DNA from: HB2-32-21 sp003448675
Lineage (GTDB): Bacteria > Pseudomonadota > Gammaproteobacteria > Pseudomonadales > Porticoccaceae
Assembly: GCA_041584755.1 (NCBI GenBank)
Contig: JBFHDK010000001.1
Span: forward strand, 39,650 to 103,649
Direction of reading: 5' to 3'
DNA length: 64,000 bases
The notes below the pieces were generated by a model, which was not told the DNA's origin, did no database searches, and was given only the letters and a program-made list of their open reading frames with translations. Within the stretch, counting starts at the first letter, position 1. Every line of letters starts with the position of its first letter. Made by a program: the position numbers and the translations under genes. Shown here one piece after another: positions 1 through 9,136 of this stretch.

Positions 1-452
1 GCAAGCACCGTGTCCCCCATGATGAGGATACTGGCGATAGCCGCGAGAAAAATAGGCAGTTGGCCGGTATAGATAAGCGATCCGGTGGCAATAGTGACCA
101 GCAGCAGCAGGCCCAGGCCGCTATTGATGCCGCCACTGGCAAACACCAGCAGGTTGAGGGTCACGATATCCAGCAGCAAATACAGAAATGGTAAATAGGG
201 GCTGTAATCAAATTTCCTGCTGATCAGCCATATCACGCTGATAGTCGTAGCGCCCAGATAGGCGGCGGCGGTGAAGAAAAATAGCTCCGTGGAAAAAGTG
301 CCGAGAATGCTGTCGGCAAACCCCGCCAGGTACATGCCCAGAAGAACGATTGAGAGCAGAAACCGATAGTAGGCATATACCCTGACTATGCCCCGTGAGG
401 GCTCATTGGGCGTCGAGACTGGTGCGACGGTGTTTGCTCGTCCATTTGGCAT
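1..452 (-). CDS. pilS: PilS sensor histidine kinase, N-terminal membrane part (partial, runs off the left edge)
   Basis: The reverse strand reads open from an ATG at 452 to the window edge, about 150 residues with no stop. It begins MPNGRANTV and then shows a run of hydrophobic segments, about four or five visible membrane helices. This matches the six-helix membrane domain of PilS, the polar sensor kinase that works with PilR to control type IV pilin transcription. The helix with ASGGINSGLG resembles the AGGGVPSGIG stretch of Pseudomonas PilS. The neighbourhood supports the call, because pilS lies next to bamD, rluD and pgeF in Pseudomonas. The kinase domain is outside the window, so the enzymatic part cannot be judged. 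It is divergent from the NAD synthetase gene, with about 50 bases between them. Confidence 0.75.
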   Translation of the reverse strand, partial: MPNGRANTVAPVSTPNEPSRGIVRVYAYYRFLLSIVLLGMYLAGFADSILGTFSTELFFFTAAAYLGATTISVIWLISRKFDYSPYLPFLYLLLDIVTLNLLVFASGGINSGLGLLLLVTIATGSLIYTGQLPIFLAAIASILIMGDTVL

Positions 453-505
453 GCAGGCAATTTTAGCTGAAAATACGCGCCCGATTCATGGCTCCCCCAG
501 GTTTT

Positions 506-2134
506 ATGAACAAGCTTTCCGTGGTACTGGCACAGATAAACCCCCATGTAGGTGATATTCCCGGCAATTGTCAGCGCGTTATGACTTCAGTCAGAGAGGC
601 TCGGGATAGATACGGAGCACAGCTGGTGGTTTTTCCTGAGCTGGTGCTGACGGGATACCCCCCCGAAGATCTTCTACTGCGCCCCAGTATCCAGACCCGG
701 GTCGAGCGCGCCTTGGCCGAGCTGGAGACCGAATGCAGCGATATTTCGATCATTATTGGTTACCCCTGGCGGGAGAACGGCAAGTTATACAATGTCGCGG
801 GCCTTATCAGTCAGGGCAAACTGGTAGCCCGCTATGCAAAAAATTGTCTGCCCAACTACCAGGTTTTTGACGAGAAACGCTATTTCGAAGCAGGTGAGAC
901 TGCCTGTGTAGTGGATATTTGTGGTATCAGGGCGGCGCTTACCGTCTGTGAGGATATCTGGGAGACGGGGCCGATGGAAAAAGCCCGTGCCGCCGGCGCC
1001 CGAATAATGATCAACATCAACGCGTCTCCTTTTCACAAAAACAAACAGCAATTGCGTCGCGATACTGTTAGCTCCCGCGCCCGGGAAGGTGCCATGCCCA
1101 TTGTGTATATCAACCAGGTGGGCGGCCAGGACGAGTTGGTGTTTGATGGTGGTTCCATGGTGGTCGATGCGCGGGGTGAATTGCTGATGCAGGCACCGCT
1201 GTTCGAGGAAGGCCTGTACCCGGTTGAGCTCAATCTGGAAGGTGATGCGTTAAGCATCCCGCACCAGGCAAAAACGCCTTTGCCTGAATTGCTGGCCTCG
1301 GTTTATGAAGCCTTGGTTATGGGTGTGCGCGATTACGTCAACAAAAATGGATTCAAGGGCGTGGTACTGGGTTTGTCAGGGGGCATCGATTCAGCGCTGA
1401 CATTGGCGATAGCCGTGGACGCCTTGGGCGCCGAGCGAGTGGAAGCGGTAATGATGCCATTCCGGTATACCTCGGAACTGAGCCTAAACGATGCCGAAGA
1501 CGAAGCCCGTCGTCTGGGGGTAAGTTACAAAGTTATTGGTATTGAGGGCATTTATGAAGCCTTTTGTGCTGCCCTTGCCGAGGAATTTAAAGATACTACC
1601 AAGGACAAAAGTGAGGAAAATATTCAGGCGCGATCCCGAGGTGTGTTGTTGATGGCCATCTCCAATAAAAAGGGTTACTTGGTGCTAACCACGGGCAATA
1701 AAAGCGAGATGGCGGTGGGTTACGCAACCCTGTACGGGGACATGGCGGGCGGTCTGGACGTGCTCAAGGACGTGCCGAAAACCTTGGTGTTTGAATTATC
1801 CCGTTACCGAAATACGGTATCGGAGGTGATTCCGGAGTCGGTGATAACCCGGCCGCCCTCGGCCGAACTGGCCCCGGATCAAATTGACGAAGACAGCCTG
1901 CCGCCCTATGAGGTGCTCGACCAGATTCTTGAGCTGTATATCGAGGAAGATATGGCGGCTTTGGACATTATCAAGCGGGGCTTTGCCTCCGAGGACGTGA
2001 ATCGGGTAGTGCGCATGGTGGATTTAAATGAATACAAACGGCGCCAGGCCCCGGTGGGCATCAGAATTACCGAGCGGGGTTTTGGCCGGGATCGTCGTTA
2101 CCCCATTACCAACGGCTGGCGCCCCGGCGATTGA
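506..2134 (+). CDS. nadE: Glutamine-dependent NAD+ synthetase
   Basis: This enzyme makes NAD+ from deamido-NAD+, ATP and glutamine in the cytoplasm. The protein (542 residues) has an N-terminal nitrilase-type glutaminase domain and a C-terminal synthetase domain. Counting from this start, the glutaminase triad is Glu45 (in VFPEL), Lys112 (YAKNCLPNY) and Cys148 (TVCEDIW). The PP-loop SGGIDS lies at about residues 291-296. An ATG at 488 would add six residues (MAPPGF); the second ATG at 506 (MNKLSVVLAQ) fits the family's usual N-terminus better. Neither start has a strong ribosome binding site. It converges with bamD. Confidence 0.95.
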   Translation: MNKLSVVLAQINPHVGDIPGNCQRVMTSVREARDRYGAQLVVFPELVLTGYPPEDLLLRPSIQTRVERALAELETECSDISIIIGYPWRENGKLYNVAGLISQGKLVARYAKNCLPNYQVFDEKRYFEAGETACVVDICGIRAALTVCEDIWETGPMEKARAAGARIMININASPFHKNKQQLRRDTVSSRAREGAMPIVYINQVGGQDELVFDGGSMVVDARGELLMQAPLFEEGLYPVELNLEGDALSIPHQAKTPLPELLASVYEALVMGVRDYVNKNGFKGVVLGLSGGIDSALTLAIAVDALGAERVEAVMMPFRYTSELSLNDAEDEARRLGVSYKVIGIEGIYEAFCAALAEEFKDTTKDKSEENIQARSRGVLLMAISNKKGYLVLTTGNKSEMAVGYATLYGDMAGGLDVLKDVPKTLVFELSRYRNTVSEVIPESVITRPPSAELAPDQIDEDSLPPYEVLDQILELYIEEDMAALDIIKRGFASEDVNRVVRMVDLNEYKRRQAPVGIRITERGFGRDRRYPITNGWRPGD

Positions 2135-2215
2135 AGGAAAAGTATGCTGCCGGGTAGGTATTTACGGCTTTATAAAAGACTGAATTTTAAAGCGCCGCTT
2201 TACACAGACGCGGGC

Positions 2216-3271
2216 TTAATCCAGCAGGCCAAATGTCAGCCTACTAAGCCAGGAACGCTTTCCTGACCCCTGGCTGGTATCGGCGCGTGCTTTATCGGTG
2301 GTGTCCACTGAGCTTGAGACCGGCATCTCATTTCTCAGTTCGGCAACGTGTCGGTCTATCGGGTTATAGAGCTTGCGGGAATCGAAATGGGGCGGCTTTT
2401 CGGGCTTGTAGTAACCCAGGGTCACTTTACTCATCCAGTGCTTATCGTCTTTTAGATTAGCGGGCGAGTACTTGAATTGTCCCTGTTCGTCGAGTGCCGG
2501 GTGGTTGGCGTAGTTGGCCGCCAGTACCTGAACCGTGTTTTCAGCCAGATCATTCAATCCCAGCAAATGGTAGCCTTGGGCCATCACCGCCAGGGCGTCC
2601 GGGACCGCCGGCGTCTGCTGAAAATTTTCCACCACATAGCGGCCTCGATTCACTGCCGCCAGATAGGCGCCGCGTTTGAAATAATAATTGGCGACCTGGA
2701 TTTCATGGCGCGCCAGAAGATTTCTCAAGTGCAACATGCGCTGGCGGGCGTCGGCAGCGTAGGCACTATTGGGGAAGCGATTGAGAAGCTCCGTGAATAT
2801 GGCAAAGGCCTGGCGGGCTTCGCCGGGGTCGCGCCGGGATTCATCGGTGGGGATAAAGTTGGTAAACAAACCTTTGGTTTGTGAGATTGCGGCAAGGCCT
2901 TTGATGTAATAGGCGTAATCGACATTGGGGTGGCGGGGATGCAGTCGTATAAAGCGATCTGCGGCGGCGGACGCCGCCTCATAGTCCAGTGACTCGAAGT
3001 AAACGTAAATGAGCTCCAGTTGGGCTTGCTCGGCATAATTGCCAAAAGGGAACTGGGCCTCGAAGCTTTGCAGGTTGGTAATTGCATCGGTCCAGTTTTT
3101 TGACCGAAGGTTGCGCTGAATACGGTCGTAAAACTCCTTTTCGGTCAGGGTTTTCAATTCCTCCTGGCGTTGGCGTTCGGCTTCTTTTTCCTCTTCGGAA
3201 TCGACGAAAGGCATCCAGGAACAACCTGCCAGCAGGCAGAAAAAAACTGCGGAGAAAATAGCGACGCGCAT
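2216..3271 (-). CDS. bamD: BamD, outer membrane protein assembly lipoprotein
   Basis: BamD is the essential lipoprotein subunit of the BAM complex, which inserts beta-barrel proteins into the outer membrane; it works from the periplasmic face. The protein (351 residues) starts MRVAIFSAVFF, a lipoprotein signal with the lipobox LLAGC near residue 16, followed by TPR-type repeats (for example FRIRLHP-like and FPNSAYA segments). The reading frame is open 39 codons further upstream, but the signal peptide fixes the start at 3271. The length is nearer to Pseudomonas ComL (about 340) than to E. coli BamD (about 245). The charged and serine-rich C-terminal extension is probably flexible. It is divergent from rluD, with under 100 bases between them. 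Confidence 0.93.
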   Translation of the reverse strand: MRVAIFSAVFFCLLAGCSWMPFVDSEEEKEAERQRQEELKTLTEKEFYDRIQRNLRSKNWTDAITNLQSFEAQFPFGNYAEQAQLELIYVYFESLDYEAASAAADRFIRLHPRHPNVDYAYYIKGLAAISQTKGLFTNFIPTDESRRDPGEARQAFAIFTELLNRFPNSAYAADARQRMLHLRNLLARHEIQVANYYFKRGAYLAAVNRGRYVVENFQQTPAVPDALAVMAQGYHLLGLNDLAENTVQVLAANYANHPALDEQGQFKYSPANLKDDKHWMSKVTLGYYKPEKPPHFDSRKLYNPIDRHVAELRNEMPVSSSVDTTDKARADTSQGSGKRSWLSRLTFGLLD

Positions 3272-3369
3272 AGAAAATACTATCCTGAAGTCGAATGGAT
3301 TTTTGTGTGCCGGGACTGCCCCTGTAGAATGGGCATTTAACCACAGCACACCTTTAAGCTGAATAGCCA

Positions 3370-4365
3370 ATGCCAAGGGAAACCGCACCCGCGCGGGTCA
3401 CGCTGAGACAACAGGTTCCCAGGGAACTGGGCGGCTGGCGGCTGGACCAAACCGCCGCCCATTTGTTTGCCGACTATTCCCGGGCCCGGCTCCAGATATG
3501 GATCCATCGGGGGCTGTTACTGGTGGATCAACGACCAGGCAAGGTCAGGGATAAAGTTGTCGGTGGTGAATGGTTGGAGCTATGTGTTGAGGAGACTCCC
3601 CAGGGGCAGTGGCGCGCTCAGGCTCTCGCCCTTGATATTGTCCATGAGGACGATGCGATTCTGGTCATCAACAAACCACCGGGCCTGGTGGTGCACCCGG
3701 GTGCCGGCAACCCGGATCAAACCCTGCTAAACGGTTTGTTGCATCATTGCCCGGACCTGGAAAACATTCCCCGCGCCGGCATTGTGCACCGACTCGATAA
3801 AGACACCAGCGGTCTGCTGGTGGTGGCCAAAACCCTGAGCGCGCACAACAAGCTGGTGCAGCAGCTGAAAGACCGTTCGGTCAGTCGTTATTACCTGTGC
3901 CTGGTATATGGGCAGGTAGAAGAGGATGGCAGCATCGATGCGCCCATTGGTCGTCATCCCCAGGCGCGGGTGCGCATGGCGGTGACGGCCAGTGGTAAGC
4001 CCGCAGTGAGTCATTATCGGGTGTTGGAGCGGTTCGCGGGTTTCAGTTATTTGAGCGTTAAACTGGAGACTGGTCGCACCCATCAGATTCGCGTCCACAT
4101 GACGCATATCGGACACCCGTTGGTGGGAGACCCCCTGTACCGGGGGCAACGCTCGCAAGCTTTGGGTCTGAGTGATGCGTTGGCGGCGACGCTATCCAGT
4201 TTTCCCCGCCAGGCGCTCCATGCCTACAGGCTGGCCCTGGACCATCCGGAAACGGGTCTGCGGATTCAGTGGCAGGCGCCTTTGCCGACAGATATGGCCG
4301 AGCTATTGGCGCTGATGCGCGGTGGCGATAATACGTCGGAAAACGTTGCTACCGAGAGGGTTTAG
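3370..4365 (+). CDS. rluD: 23S rRNA pseudouridine synthase RluD
   Basis: RluD isomerises uridines 1911, 1915 and 1917 in helix 69 of 23S rRNA. The protein has 331 residues: an N-terminal S4 RNA-binding region (RLDQTAAHLFADYSRARLQ...), then the RsuA/RluA catalytic domain. The catalytic motif HRLDKDTSG, with its aspartate, is intact at about residues 138-146. The later ETGRTHQIRVH motif, typical of the RluA family, is also present. pgeF begins six bases after its stop, so the two are cotranscribed, as in Pseudomonas and E. coli. Confidence 0.95.
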   Translation: MPRETAPARVTLRQQVPRELGGWRLDQTAAHLFADYSRARLQIWIHRGLLLVDQRPGKVRDKVVGGEWLELCVEETPQGQWRAQALALDIVHEDDAILVINKPPGLVVHPGAGNPDQTLLNGLLHHCPDLENIPRAGIVHRLDKDTSGLLVVAKTLSAHNKLVQQLKDRSVSRYYLCLVYGQVEEDGSIDAPIGRHPQARVRMAVTASGKPAVSHYRVLERFAGFSYLSVKLETGRTHQIRVHMTHIGHPLVGDPLYRGQRSQALGLSDALAATLSSFPRQALHAYRLALDHPETGLRIQWQAPLPTDMAELLALMRGGDNTSENVATERV

Positions 4366-4370
4366 GCGCC

Positions 4371-5219
4371 GTGTCCGGTTGCGCTGACGATAACAACGAG
4401 TTCTTTCTGCTCAGGCCTGAGTGGCCTTTGCCGGAGGGTGTGCGTAGTGTTATCACGTTGCGTAGCGCCTGGACCGGCCCTCAGCGCCAGCTAAAGCTTA
4501 ATGACCATGAGCCACGCTGCCCGGCCGGACAGGATGCCGATGCCGTGAGCCGCCCACTGTCTCAATCTTATGGTAAAGGCCTCAAGCAGTCATCGCGGCA
4601 GCGTAGGGTGTTGGCGCGCCAACTTGGATCAGATATCAGCGTGCAGTGGCTGAATCAGGTCCATGGCGCGAAAGTGGTAGAGGCGAGCTTCGATGATGCA
4701 CAACCCGATGCCGATGCCAGCTATTCCCGCGCGGAAAACCTTGCCTGCGCGGTGATGACCGCCGATTGTCTACCGGTATTAATTGCGGTACGCGATGGCT
4801 CGGCGGTGGCGGCGGCCCACGCGGGCTGGAGGGGATTGGCGGCTGGCGTTATCGGTGCGACCGTACAGGCGCTCAAGGTCGAGCCAGCCATGCTTTCTGT
4901 CTATTTGGGGCCGGCTATTTGCGCGCGCCATTTTGAGGTGGGCTCGGAGGTCTTGTCCGCCTTTCTTGAAAAACCCTGGATAAAGACACTGGCGCGAGCG
5001 GGTCGACTGGACCGGGTCTTTCAGCCTTCCCGTTCCAGGCCAGGGCATTACCAAGGGGACCTCTACGCGCTGGCGCGGCTTGAATTGCAAGATATGGGTG
5101 TCCAGGACATATACGGCGGTGAATTTTGCAGTTATGGCCAGCCGCGGTGGTTTTATTCCCATCGCCGGGGGCAGGATGTGGGCCGGACCGCCAGTCTGAT
5201 CTGGATTGCGCCTGCGTAA
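4371..5219 (+). CDS. pgeF: Peptidoglycan editing factor PgeF (YfiH/LACC1 purine nucleoside phosphorylase family)
   Basis: The YfiH/LACC1 family includes multifunctional purine nucleoside enzymes. In E. coli PgeF prevents misincorporation of the wrong amino acid into peptidoglycan stems. The metal and catalytic motifs are all visible: NQVHG, TADCLPV (with the conserved Cys) and AHAGWRG. Start is GTG at 4371, six bases after rluD. The length of 282 residues is a little above the family norm of about 245; the excess lies between the first beta strands, around residues 30-75. Translation is probably coupled to rluD. Confidence 0.9.
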   Translation: MSGCADDNNEFFLLRPEWPLPEGVRSVITLRSAWTGPQRQLKLNDHEPRCPAGQDADAVSRPLSQSYGKGLKQSSRQRRVLARQLGSDISVQWLNQVHGAKVVEASFDDAQPDADASYSRAENLACAVMTADCLPVLIAVRDGSAVAAAHAGWRGLAAGVIGATVQALKVEPAMLSVYLGPAICARHFEVGSEVLSAFLEKPWIKTLARAGRLDRVFQPSRSRPGHYQGDLYALARLELQDMGVQDIYGGEFCSYGQPRWFYSHRRGQDVGRTASLIWIAPA

Positions 5220-5237
5220 GAGGCTAAAGCAGCGGTG

Positions 5238-5807
5238 CTAGCGTCGGAAGCGCTTGATCAGATCGGTCCTGACCGGGAAGTTGCCGGTTTTGCGATCCTC
5301 GAAGAAATGCTTCAGAGTCATTTTCACCGAAGGGAAGGCGATTTCCGACCAGGGAATGTCTTCCTCAAGAAAGAGTTCAACTTCCAGTGACTCGATGCCG
5401 GGGGAATAGGTCGGTTGGGCCATTTGTCCGCGAAAAAAAATGTATACCTGATTGATATGGGGAATATCGATCATGGTGTAGAGCTCCATGCTGTGGAGCT
5501 CTACATTGGCTTCCTCCCGGCTCTCCCGAGCGGCGCCTTCCTCGGTAGTTTCGCCATTTTCCATAAAACCGGCGGGCAGGGTCCAGTAACCGTAGGCCGG
5601 TTCAATGGCGCGGCGGCACAGCAGTACGCGATTTTCGTATACCGGTAGGCTGCCAGCAACGATGCAGGGGTTCTGGTAATGGACGGTATCGCAGCCGTCA
5701 CAAACATGGCGATGCCGATCATCGCCGTCGGGGATGCGTTTGGAAACGGCGTCGCCGCAGGAGCTACAATATTTCAAAGTGGCAAACTCAATATAGGCTG
5801 AGTGCAT
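5238..5807 (-). CDS. NUDIX hydrolase with N-terminal zinc ribbon
   Basis: The protein has 189 residues. Four N-terminal cysteines in two pairs (YCSSCG and HVCDGC) form a probable zinc ribbon. The NUDIX domain follows, and its signature is intact: a glycine in GFMENGE, then the REXXEE core (RESREEAN). NUDIX enzymes hydrolyse nucleoside diphosphates linked to other moieties. The zinc ribbon recalls NADH pyrophosphatases, but this protein is shorter than NudC, so the substrate is unknown. It converges with pgeF and is transcribed away from the carbonic anhydrase gene. Confidence 0.85.
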   Translation of the reverse strand: MHSAYIEFATLKYCSSCGDAVSKRIPDGDDRHRHVCDGCDTVHYQNPCIVAGSLPVYENRVLLCRRAIEPAYGYWTLPAGFMENGETTEEGAARESREEANVELHSMELYTMIDIPHINQVYIFFRGQMAQPTYSPGIESLEVELFLEEDIPWSEIAFPSVKMTLKHFFEDRKTGNFPVRTDLIKRFRR

Positions 5808-5949
5808 TTAAGCAGCCGGCAAGTGGCTTGTACAGTCGCGCGCGAGGGATGAAAAATACGGGTGTGGGCGTTAACATTCCGGCTGGTTGTCGGTGAACCC
5901 GATCAGGGTGTGCAGCCGGCTCACTTGTTTCCAAGCAGGGGAAAGCTGA

Positions 5950-6483
5950 ATGATTTATCAGTTTGAAGACCGTACACCGCAAATTGGCAGGGATGTTTTT
6001 GTCGCCGACAGCGCTGACGTGATTGGCTCCGTGATACTGGCGGACAAGGTCAGTGTCTGGTTTAACGCGGTGCTGCGTGGTGATACCGACCTGATCAGTG
6101 TTGGTGAGTGCACCAATATCCAGGACAACGCCGTGTTGCACACCGACCCCGGTATCCAGGCGCTGATCGGAAAGAATGTCACCATCGGTCACTGCGCCAT
6201 GGTGCATGGGTGTGAAATTGGCGATAACACTTTGATTGGTATTAACTCGGTAATTCTCAATGGCGCAAAAATCGGCAGTAACTGCCTGGTGGGCGCCAAT
6301 GCCCTGGTGCCAGAGGGTATGGTGATTCCCGACAATTCCATGGTTCTGGGTACGCCGGCCAAGGTGGTGAGGGAGCTGGATGAGAAGATGGTCGCTGTTT
6401 TGCAATCTTCCGCGCAAATCTACGTGGAAAAAGCCGCCAGTTTCAGAAACGCGTTGCGACCGGTAGGGGTCGACTTTGGATGA
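5950..6483 (+). CDS. Gamma-carbonic anhydrase family protein (YrdA/PaaY-like)
   Basis: This is a left-handed beta-helix protein built from hexapeptide repeats; it should form trimers. Putative metal-binding histidines typical of gamma-class carbonic anhydrases are present at residues 64 (VLHTDP), 81 and 86 (GHCAMVH). The length of 177 residues is normal for the YrdA/PaaY group. Carbonic anhydrase activity is known for some members, and others are thioesterases. The next gene overlaps its 3' end by eight bases, so the two form a pair. Confidence 0.88.
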   Translation: MIYQFEDRTPQIGRDVFVADSADVIGSVILADKVSVWFNAVLRGDTDLISVGECTNIQDNAVLHTDPGIQALIGKNVTIGHCAMVHGCEIGDNTLIGINSVILNGAKIGSNCLVGANALVPEGMVIPDNSMVLGTPAKVVRELDEKMVAVLQSSAQIYVEKAASFRNALRPVGVDFG

Positions 6484-6730
6484 GTCAAAAAAGGCGATTG
6501 AACCAACCAAGCCAACTGAATCTGAATTGGAAAGTAACAGTGTCTCCGCGCGCGTCGCTTCCCCCTGTGTTTCCATTTGTCTTCTCGACGAGGATGACAT
6601 CTGTACCGGTTGCTATCGCAGTGGCGCTGAAATCAGCGGCTGGGTGTTGATGTCTGACGCGGAGCGTCGTGCGGTAGTGGTCAGCGCTCGACAGCGTGCG
6701 AAGGCGGGGAACCCTTTCTCAGCGGATTGA
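6476..6730 (+). CDS. DUF1289 family small protein
   Basis: An 84-residue protein with the DUF1289 core SPCVSICLLDEDDICTGC, four cysteines spaced as a putative metal-binding site, followed by a GW motif. The family has no established function. The frame has no ATG. The earliest usable start is TTG at 6476, overlapping the upstream gene; a TTG at 6527 would shorten the poorly conserved N-terminus. The ATG at 6480 is in another frame. It is translationally coupled to the gamma-carbonic anhydrase gene. Confidence 0.82.
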   Translation: MDESKKAIEPTKPTESELESNSVSARVASPCVSICLLDEDDICTGCYRSGAEISGWVLMSDAERRAVVVSARQRAKAGNPFSAD

Positions 6731-6768
6731 ACGCCCTCTGTGGCAATTATCCAGGGTTGCGTTGAAGA

Positions 6769-8055
6769 TTACGGGCCAGGTGTAGGCGCCGCTGCACCAC
6801 CCCAGGCTTTCAGGGTGGTAATCATTTTTTCCGTCATCGCCAGAACCTCGAAATAATAGTGTCCCAGTTGGATGCTGACTTTGCCATCGGGGAAACTTTC
6901 CAGGTGTTCCAGTAACAGACCGTTGAGGGTGGTGGGGCCTTCGATGGGCAGTTCCCAATCTGTCGCCCGGTTGATTTCTAGCAGGGTGACGCTGGCATCG
7001 ATAATATAGCTGCCATCAGCCTGGGGCGCTATCTCATCTTCCTGGGGTACCAGGTTGGTGGTGAACTCACCGACGATCTCTTCAAGGATGTCATCAAGGG
7101 TAACCAGTCCTTCCACTTCGCCGTATTCGTCCACCACCAGACCGACACGAAGGCGGTTTTTCTGGAAGTTAATCAACTGTAGATTCAACGGCGTGCGGGC
7201 TGGAACAAAATAGCGATCGCGAGCAAAGCGCTTGATTGCTTCCTTGGTCAGGGATTCCTCACCGCCGCGCAGCAGCCGGTTAACGCGGCGCATATGCAGA
7301 AAACCGTGCAGCTCACTGAGATTGCCACTGTGGACAGGCAGGCGGGTATGCTCGGTTTTGACAATCTGGTCGATGAGCTGGTCCAGGTCATCTTCCAGGT
7401 TGAGACTGACGATTTCATTGCGCGGCACCATGATGTGATTCACCGTTACCCGCTCAAGATCCAGGATTCCAAGCAGCATATTCTGGTCGCGGTTGGAAAT
7501 ATCGCCGTCTTCCGATTCATCCACCACGGTGCGCAATTCTTCGCTGCTAAGGCTATCACTGGCCTGTCTATAGGGGTTGAAACCAAGCAGGCGCACCAGG
7601 GCATTGGACATGTGATTAACCAGCCAGACTAGTGGGTAACACACTTTGAGCAGTGGCTTGAGGACATGGCTGGCTGGAAATGCGATCTGTTCGGGGTGCA
7701 GGGCGGCAATGGTCTTGGGTGTGACTTCCGCGAAAATCAGCAACAGCAGGGTGAGGCTGACGGTGGCCACGGCAATACCCACCTCGGGGCCGAACAGGCG
7801 GGTGCAGATAATCGAAGCGGTAATCGAGGCCAGAATATTAACGGCGTTGTTGCCAATCAGAATAATACCGATCAGACGATCGGGCCGTTCAAGCAGGCGT
7901 CGGGCGCGGCGAGCGCCCGAATGACGCTTGGCGAGGTGCTTCAGCCGATACCGGTTTAGTGACATCATGCCGGTTTCGGAACTGGAAAAGAACGCGGAAA
8001 ATAGTAGCAGGCATACCAACAGGCTGGATAACAGCCATAAGGGAGCATCGTTCAA
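6769..8055 (-). CDS. HlyC/CorC family transporter (CNNM/DUF21, CBS pair, CorC domain)
   Basis: A 428-residue inner-membrane protein. It has an N-terminal CNNM/DUF21 membrane domain with about four hydrophobic helices (residues 1-180), a pair of CBS domains (about 200-330; note HIMVPRNEI and the VVDEYGEVEGLVTLDDILEE region), and a C-terminal CorC_HlyC domain. Relatives include E. coli YfjD (CorB) and are linked to magnesium or cobalt handling. It lies downstream of ypjD on the same strand and beside ffh, the same neighbourhood as in E. coli. Confidence 0.9.
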   Translation of the reverse strand: MNDAPLWLLSSLLVCLLLFSAFFSSSETGMMSLNRYRLKHLAKRHSGARRARRLLERPDRLIGIILIGNNAVNILASITASIICTRLFGPEVGIAVATVSLTLLLLIFAEVTPKTIAALHPEQIAFPASHVLKPLLKVCYPLVWLVNHMSNALVRLLGFNPYRQASDSLSSEELRTVVDESEDGDISNRDQNMLLGILDLERVTVNHIMVPRNEIVSLNLEDDLDQLIDQIVKTEHTRLPVHSGNLSELHGFLHMRRVNRLLRGGEESLTKEAIKRFARDRYFVPARTPLNLQLINFQKNRLRVGLVVDEYGEVEGLVTLDDILEEIVGEFTTNLVPQEDEIAPQADGSYIIDASVTLLEINRATDWELPIEGPTTLNGLLLEHLESFPDGKVSIQLGHYYFEVLAMTEKMITTLKAWGGAAAPTPGP

Positions 8056-8173
8056 GGAGGTCTTGACCTCGCGTAATCACGGACGGCTATGGTGAAGCAG
8101 AACTCCCGCCTTGGCAATACATCGTCGCCGACGGGCAATCGATACCGACGGCACTGCTATGAACGCCATGTGG

Positions 8174-9010
8174 CTACCCGGTGGTGGGTTGGGACAGAAG
8201 AACTTCCAGCACGAATTTAGAACCCCAGAAGGCCAACATCAGGGCGAAAAACCCGCCCAGCGTCCAGTAGGTCGCAATCTTGCCGCGCCAGCCCAGTTTA
8301 AACCGGCCCCACATCAGGATGGCATAGACCAACCAGGCAAGCAGGGAAAAGACGGTTTTATGGACAAGGTGCTGGGCGAGGAGGTCTTCAACAAAAACGA
8401 AACCCGTAATCAACGCCAGTGTCAGCAGGACGAAGCCTGTGCCCAGGACGCTGAATAACAGGCTTTCCATGGTTTGCAGGGGTGGCAGAATACGCATCAG
8501 TACACTGCTGTGGTGCTGGTGTAATTGTCGATTTTGATAGGCGAGAAACAGGGCTTCCAATGCCGCGACGGTTAACAGGCTGTAGGCTACCAGTGATAGC
8601 AGAATGTGGGCGCCCAGACCCGGGGCCAGAATTCGAGTCGCCGCAGGTTCACGGTAATACAAGGCCGAAACAACCAGAGCAAGCGCGGTGGCGGGAAAAA
8701 GTAGCAAAAACAGGTTGTGCATGGGCTGATGCAGACAGCTGGTAATAACGATCAGGTTAATGACCGCAAACAGGGCAACCGATACCGGCAGCAAACTGAA
8801 ATCAAAACCGCTGTCGCCGACCAGTTGATGGAAGCTGAGTTTCAAGTGGATCAGCAATGCCATAGCCGCCAGCGCCAGTGTCAACAGACTGCGGGAAGGT
8901 TTGCTTTTCATCGTCGCCTGCGCGTCATTGCCCCTTACCGTCATCACCTGCAGGACGAAAGCACACAGATAAAGGATTGCGGCGGCGATTTCGAGAGTGG
9001 CTCCGGCCAT
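8174..9010 (-). CDS. ypjD: YpjD, CcsA-like cytochrome c assembly family membrane protein
   Basis: A 278-residue protein with about eight membrane-spanning segments, belonging to the cytochrome c assembly (CcsA/ResC-like) superfamily. The conserved loop with GLGAHILLSLVAYSL and histidines near residue 130 is typical of YpjD. Its role is not firmly known; E. coli YpjD has been linked to magnesium transport together with YfjD, which fits its position upstream of the CorC-like gene. It is divergent from ffh. It is unrelated to the complete ccm operon later in this window, apart from superfamily membership. Confidence 0.85.
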   Translation of the reverse strand: MAGATLEIAAAILYLCAFVLQVMTVRGNDAQATMKSKPSRSLLTLALAAMALLIHLKLSFHQLVGDSGFDFSLLPVSVALFAVINLIVITSCLHQPMHNLFLLLFPATALALVVSALYYREPAATRILAPGLGAHILLSLVAYSLLTVAALEALFLAYQNRQLHQHHSSVLMRILPPLQTMESLLFSVLGTGFVLLTLALITGFVFVEDLLAQHLVHKTVFSLLAWLVYAILMWGRFKLGWRGKIATYWTLGGFFALMLAFWGSKFVLEVLLSQPTTG

Positions 9011-9093
9011 GTTTCAGCGCTTTTTATGGCGTGGTTTGGGTAGACAGCGGAGTTTGTCATACAAACAGACCAGAGCAAAGCCGGCGCTTGGCG

Positions 9094-9099
9094 TATAAT
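9094..9099 (+). promoter_or_regulatory. Putative -10 element (TATAAT) upstream of ffh
   Basis: A perfect TATAAT lies 38 bases before the ffh start codon. I see no good -35 hexamer at 17 bases upstream, so the assignment rests on the -10 alone. Confidence 0.45.
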
Positions 9100-9136
9100 C
9101 GTGGCCGTGTTTGCAAACTAAAGAAGTCGATTAGAT

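Noticed and set aside
2189..2201. AAAGC-GCC-GCTTT between nadE and bamD as a terminator
   Set aside because: The stem is only five pairs, the loop is three bases and no T run follows in either direction.
5788..6600. Long reverse-strand reading frame opposite the gamma-carbonic anhydrase gene
   Set aside because: It is the shadow of a well-supported gene. The product is low in complexity and has no family features.
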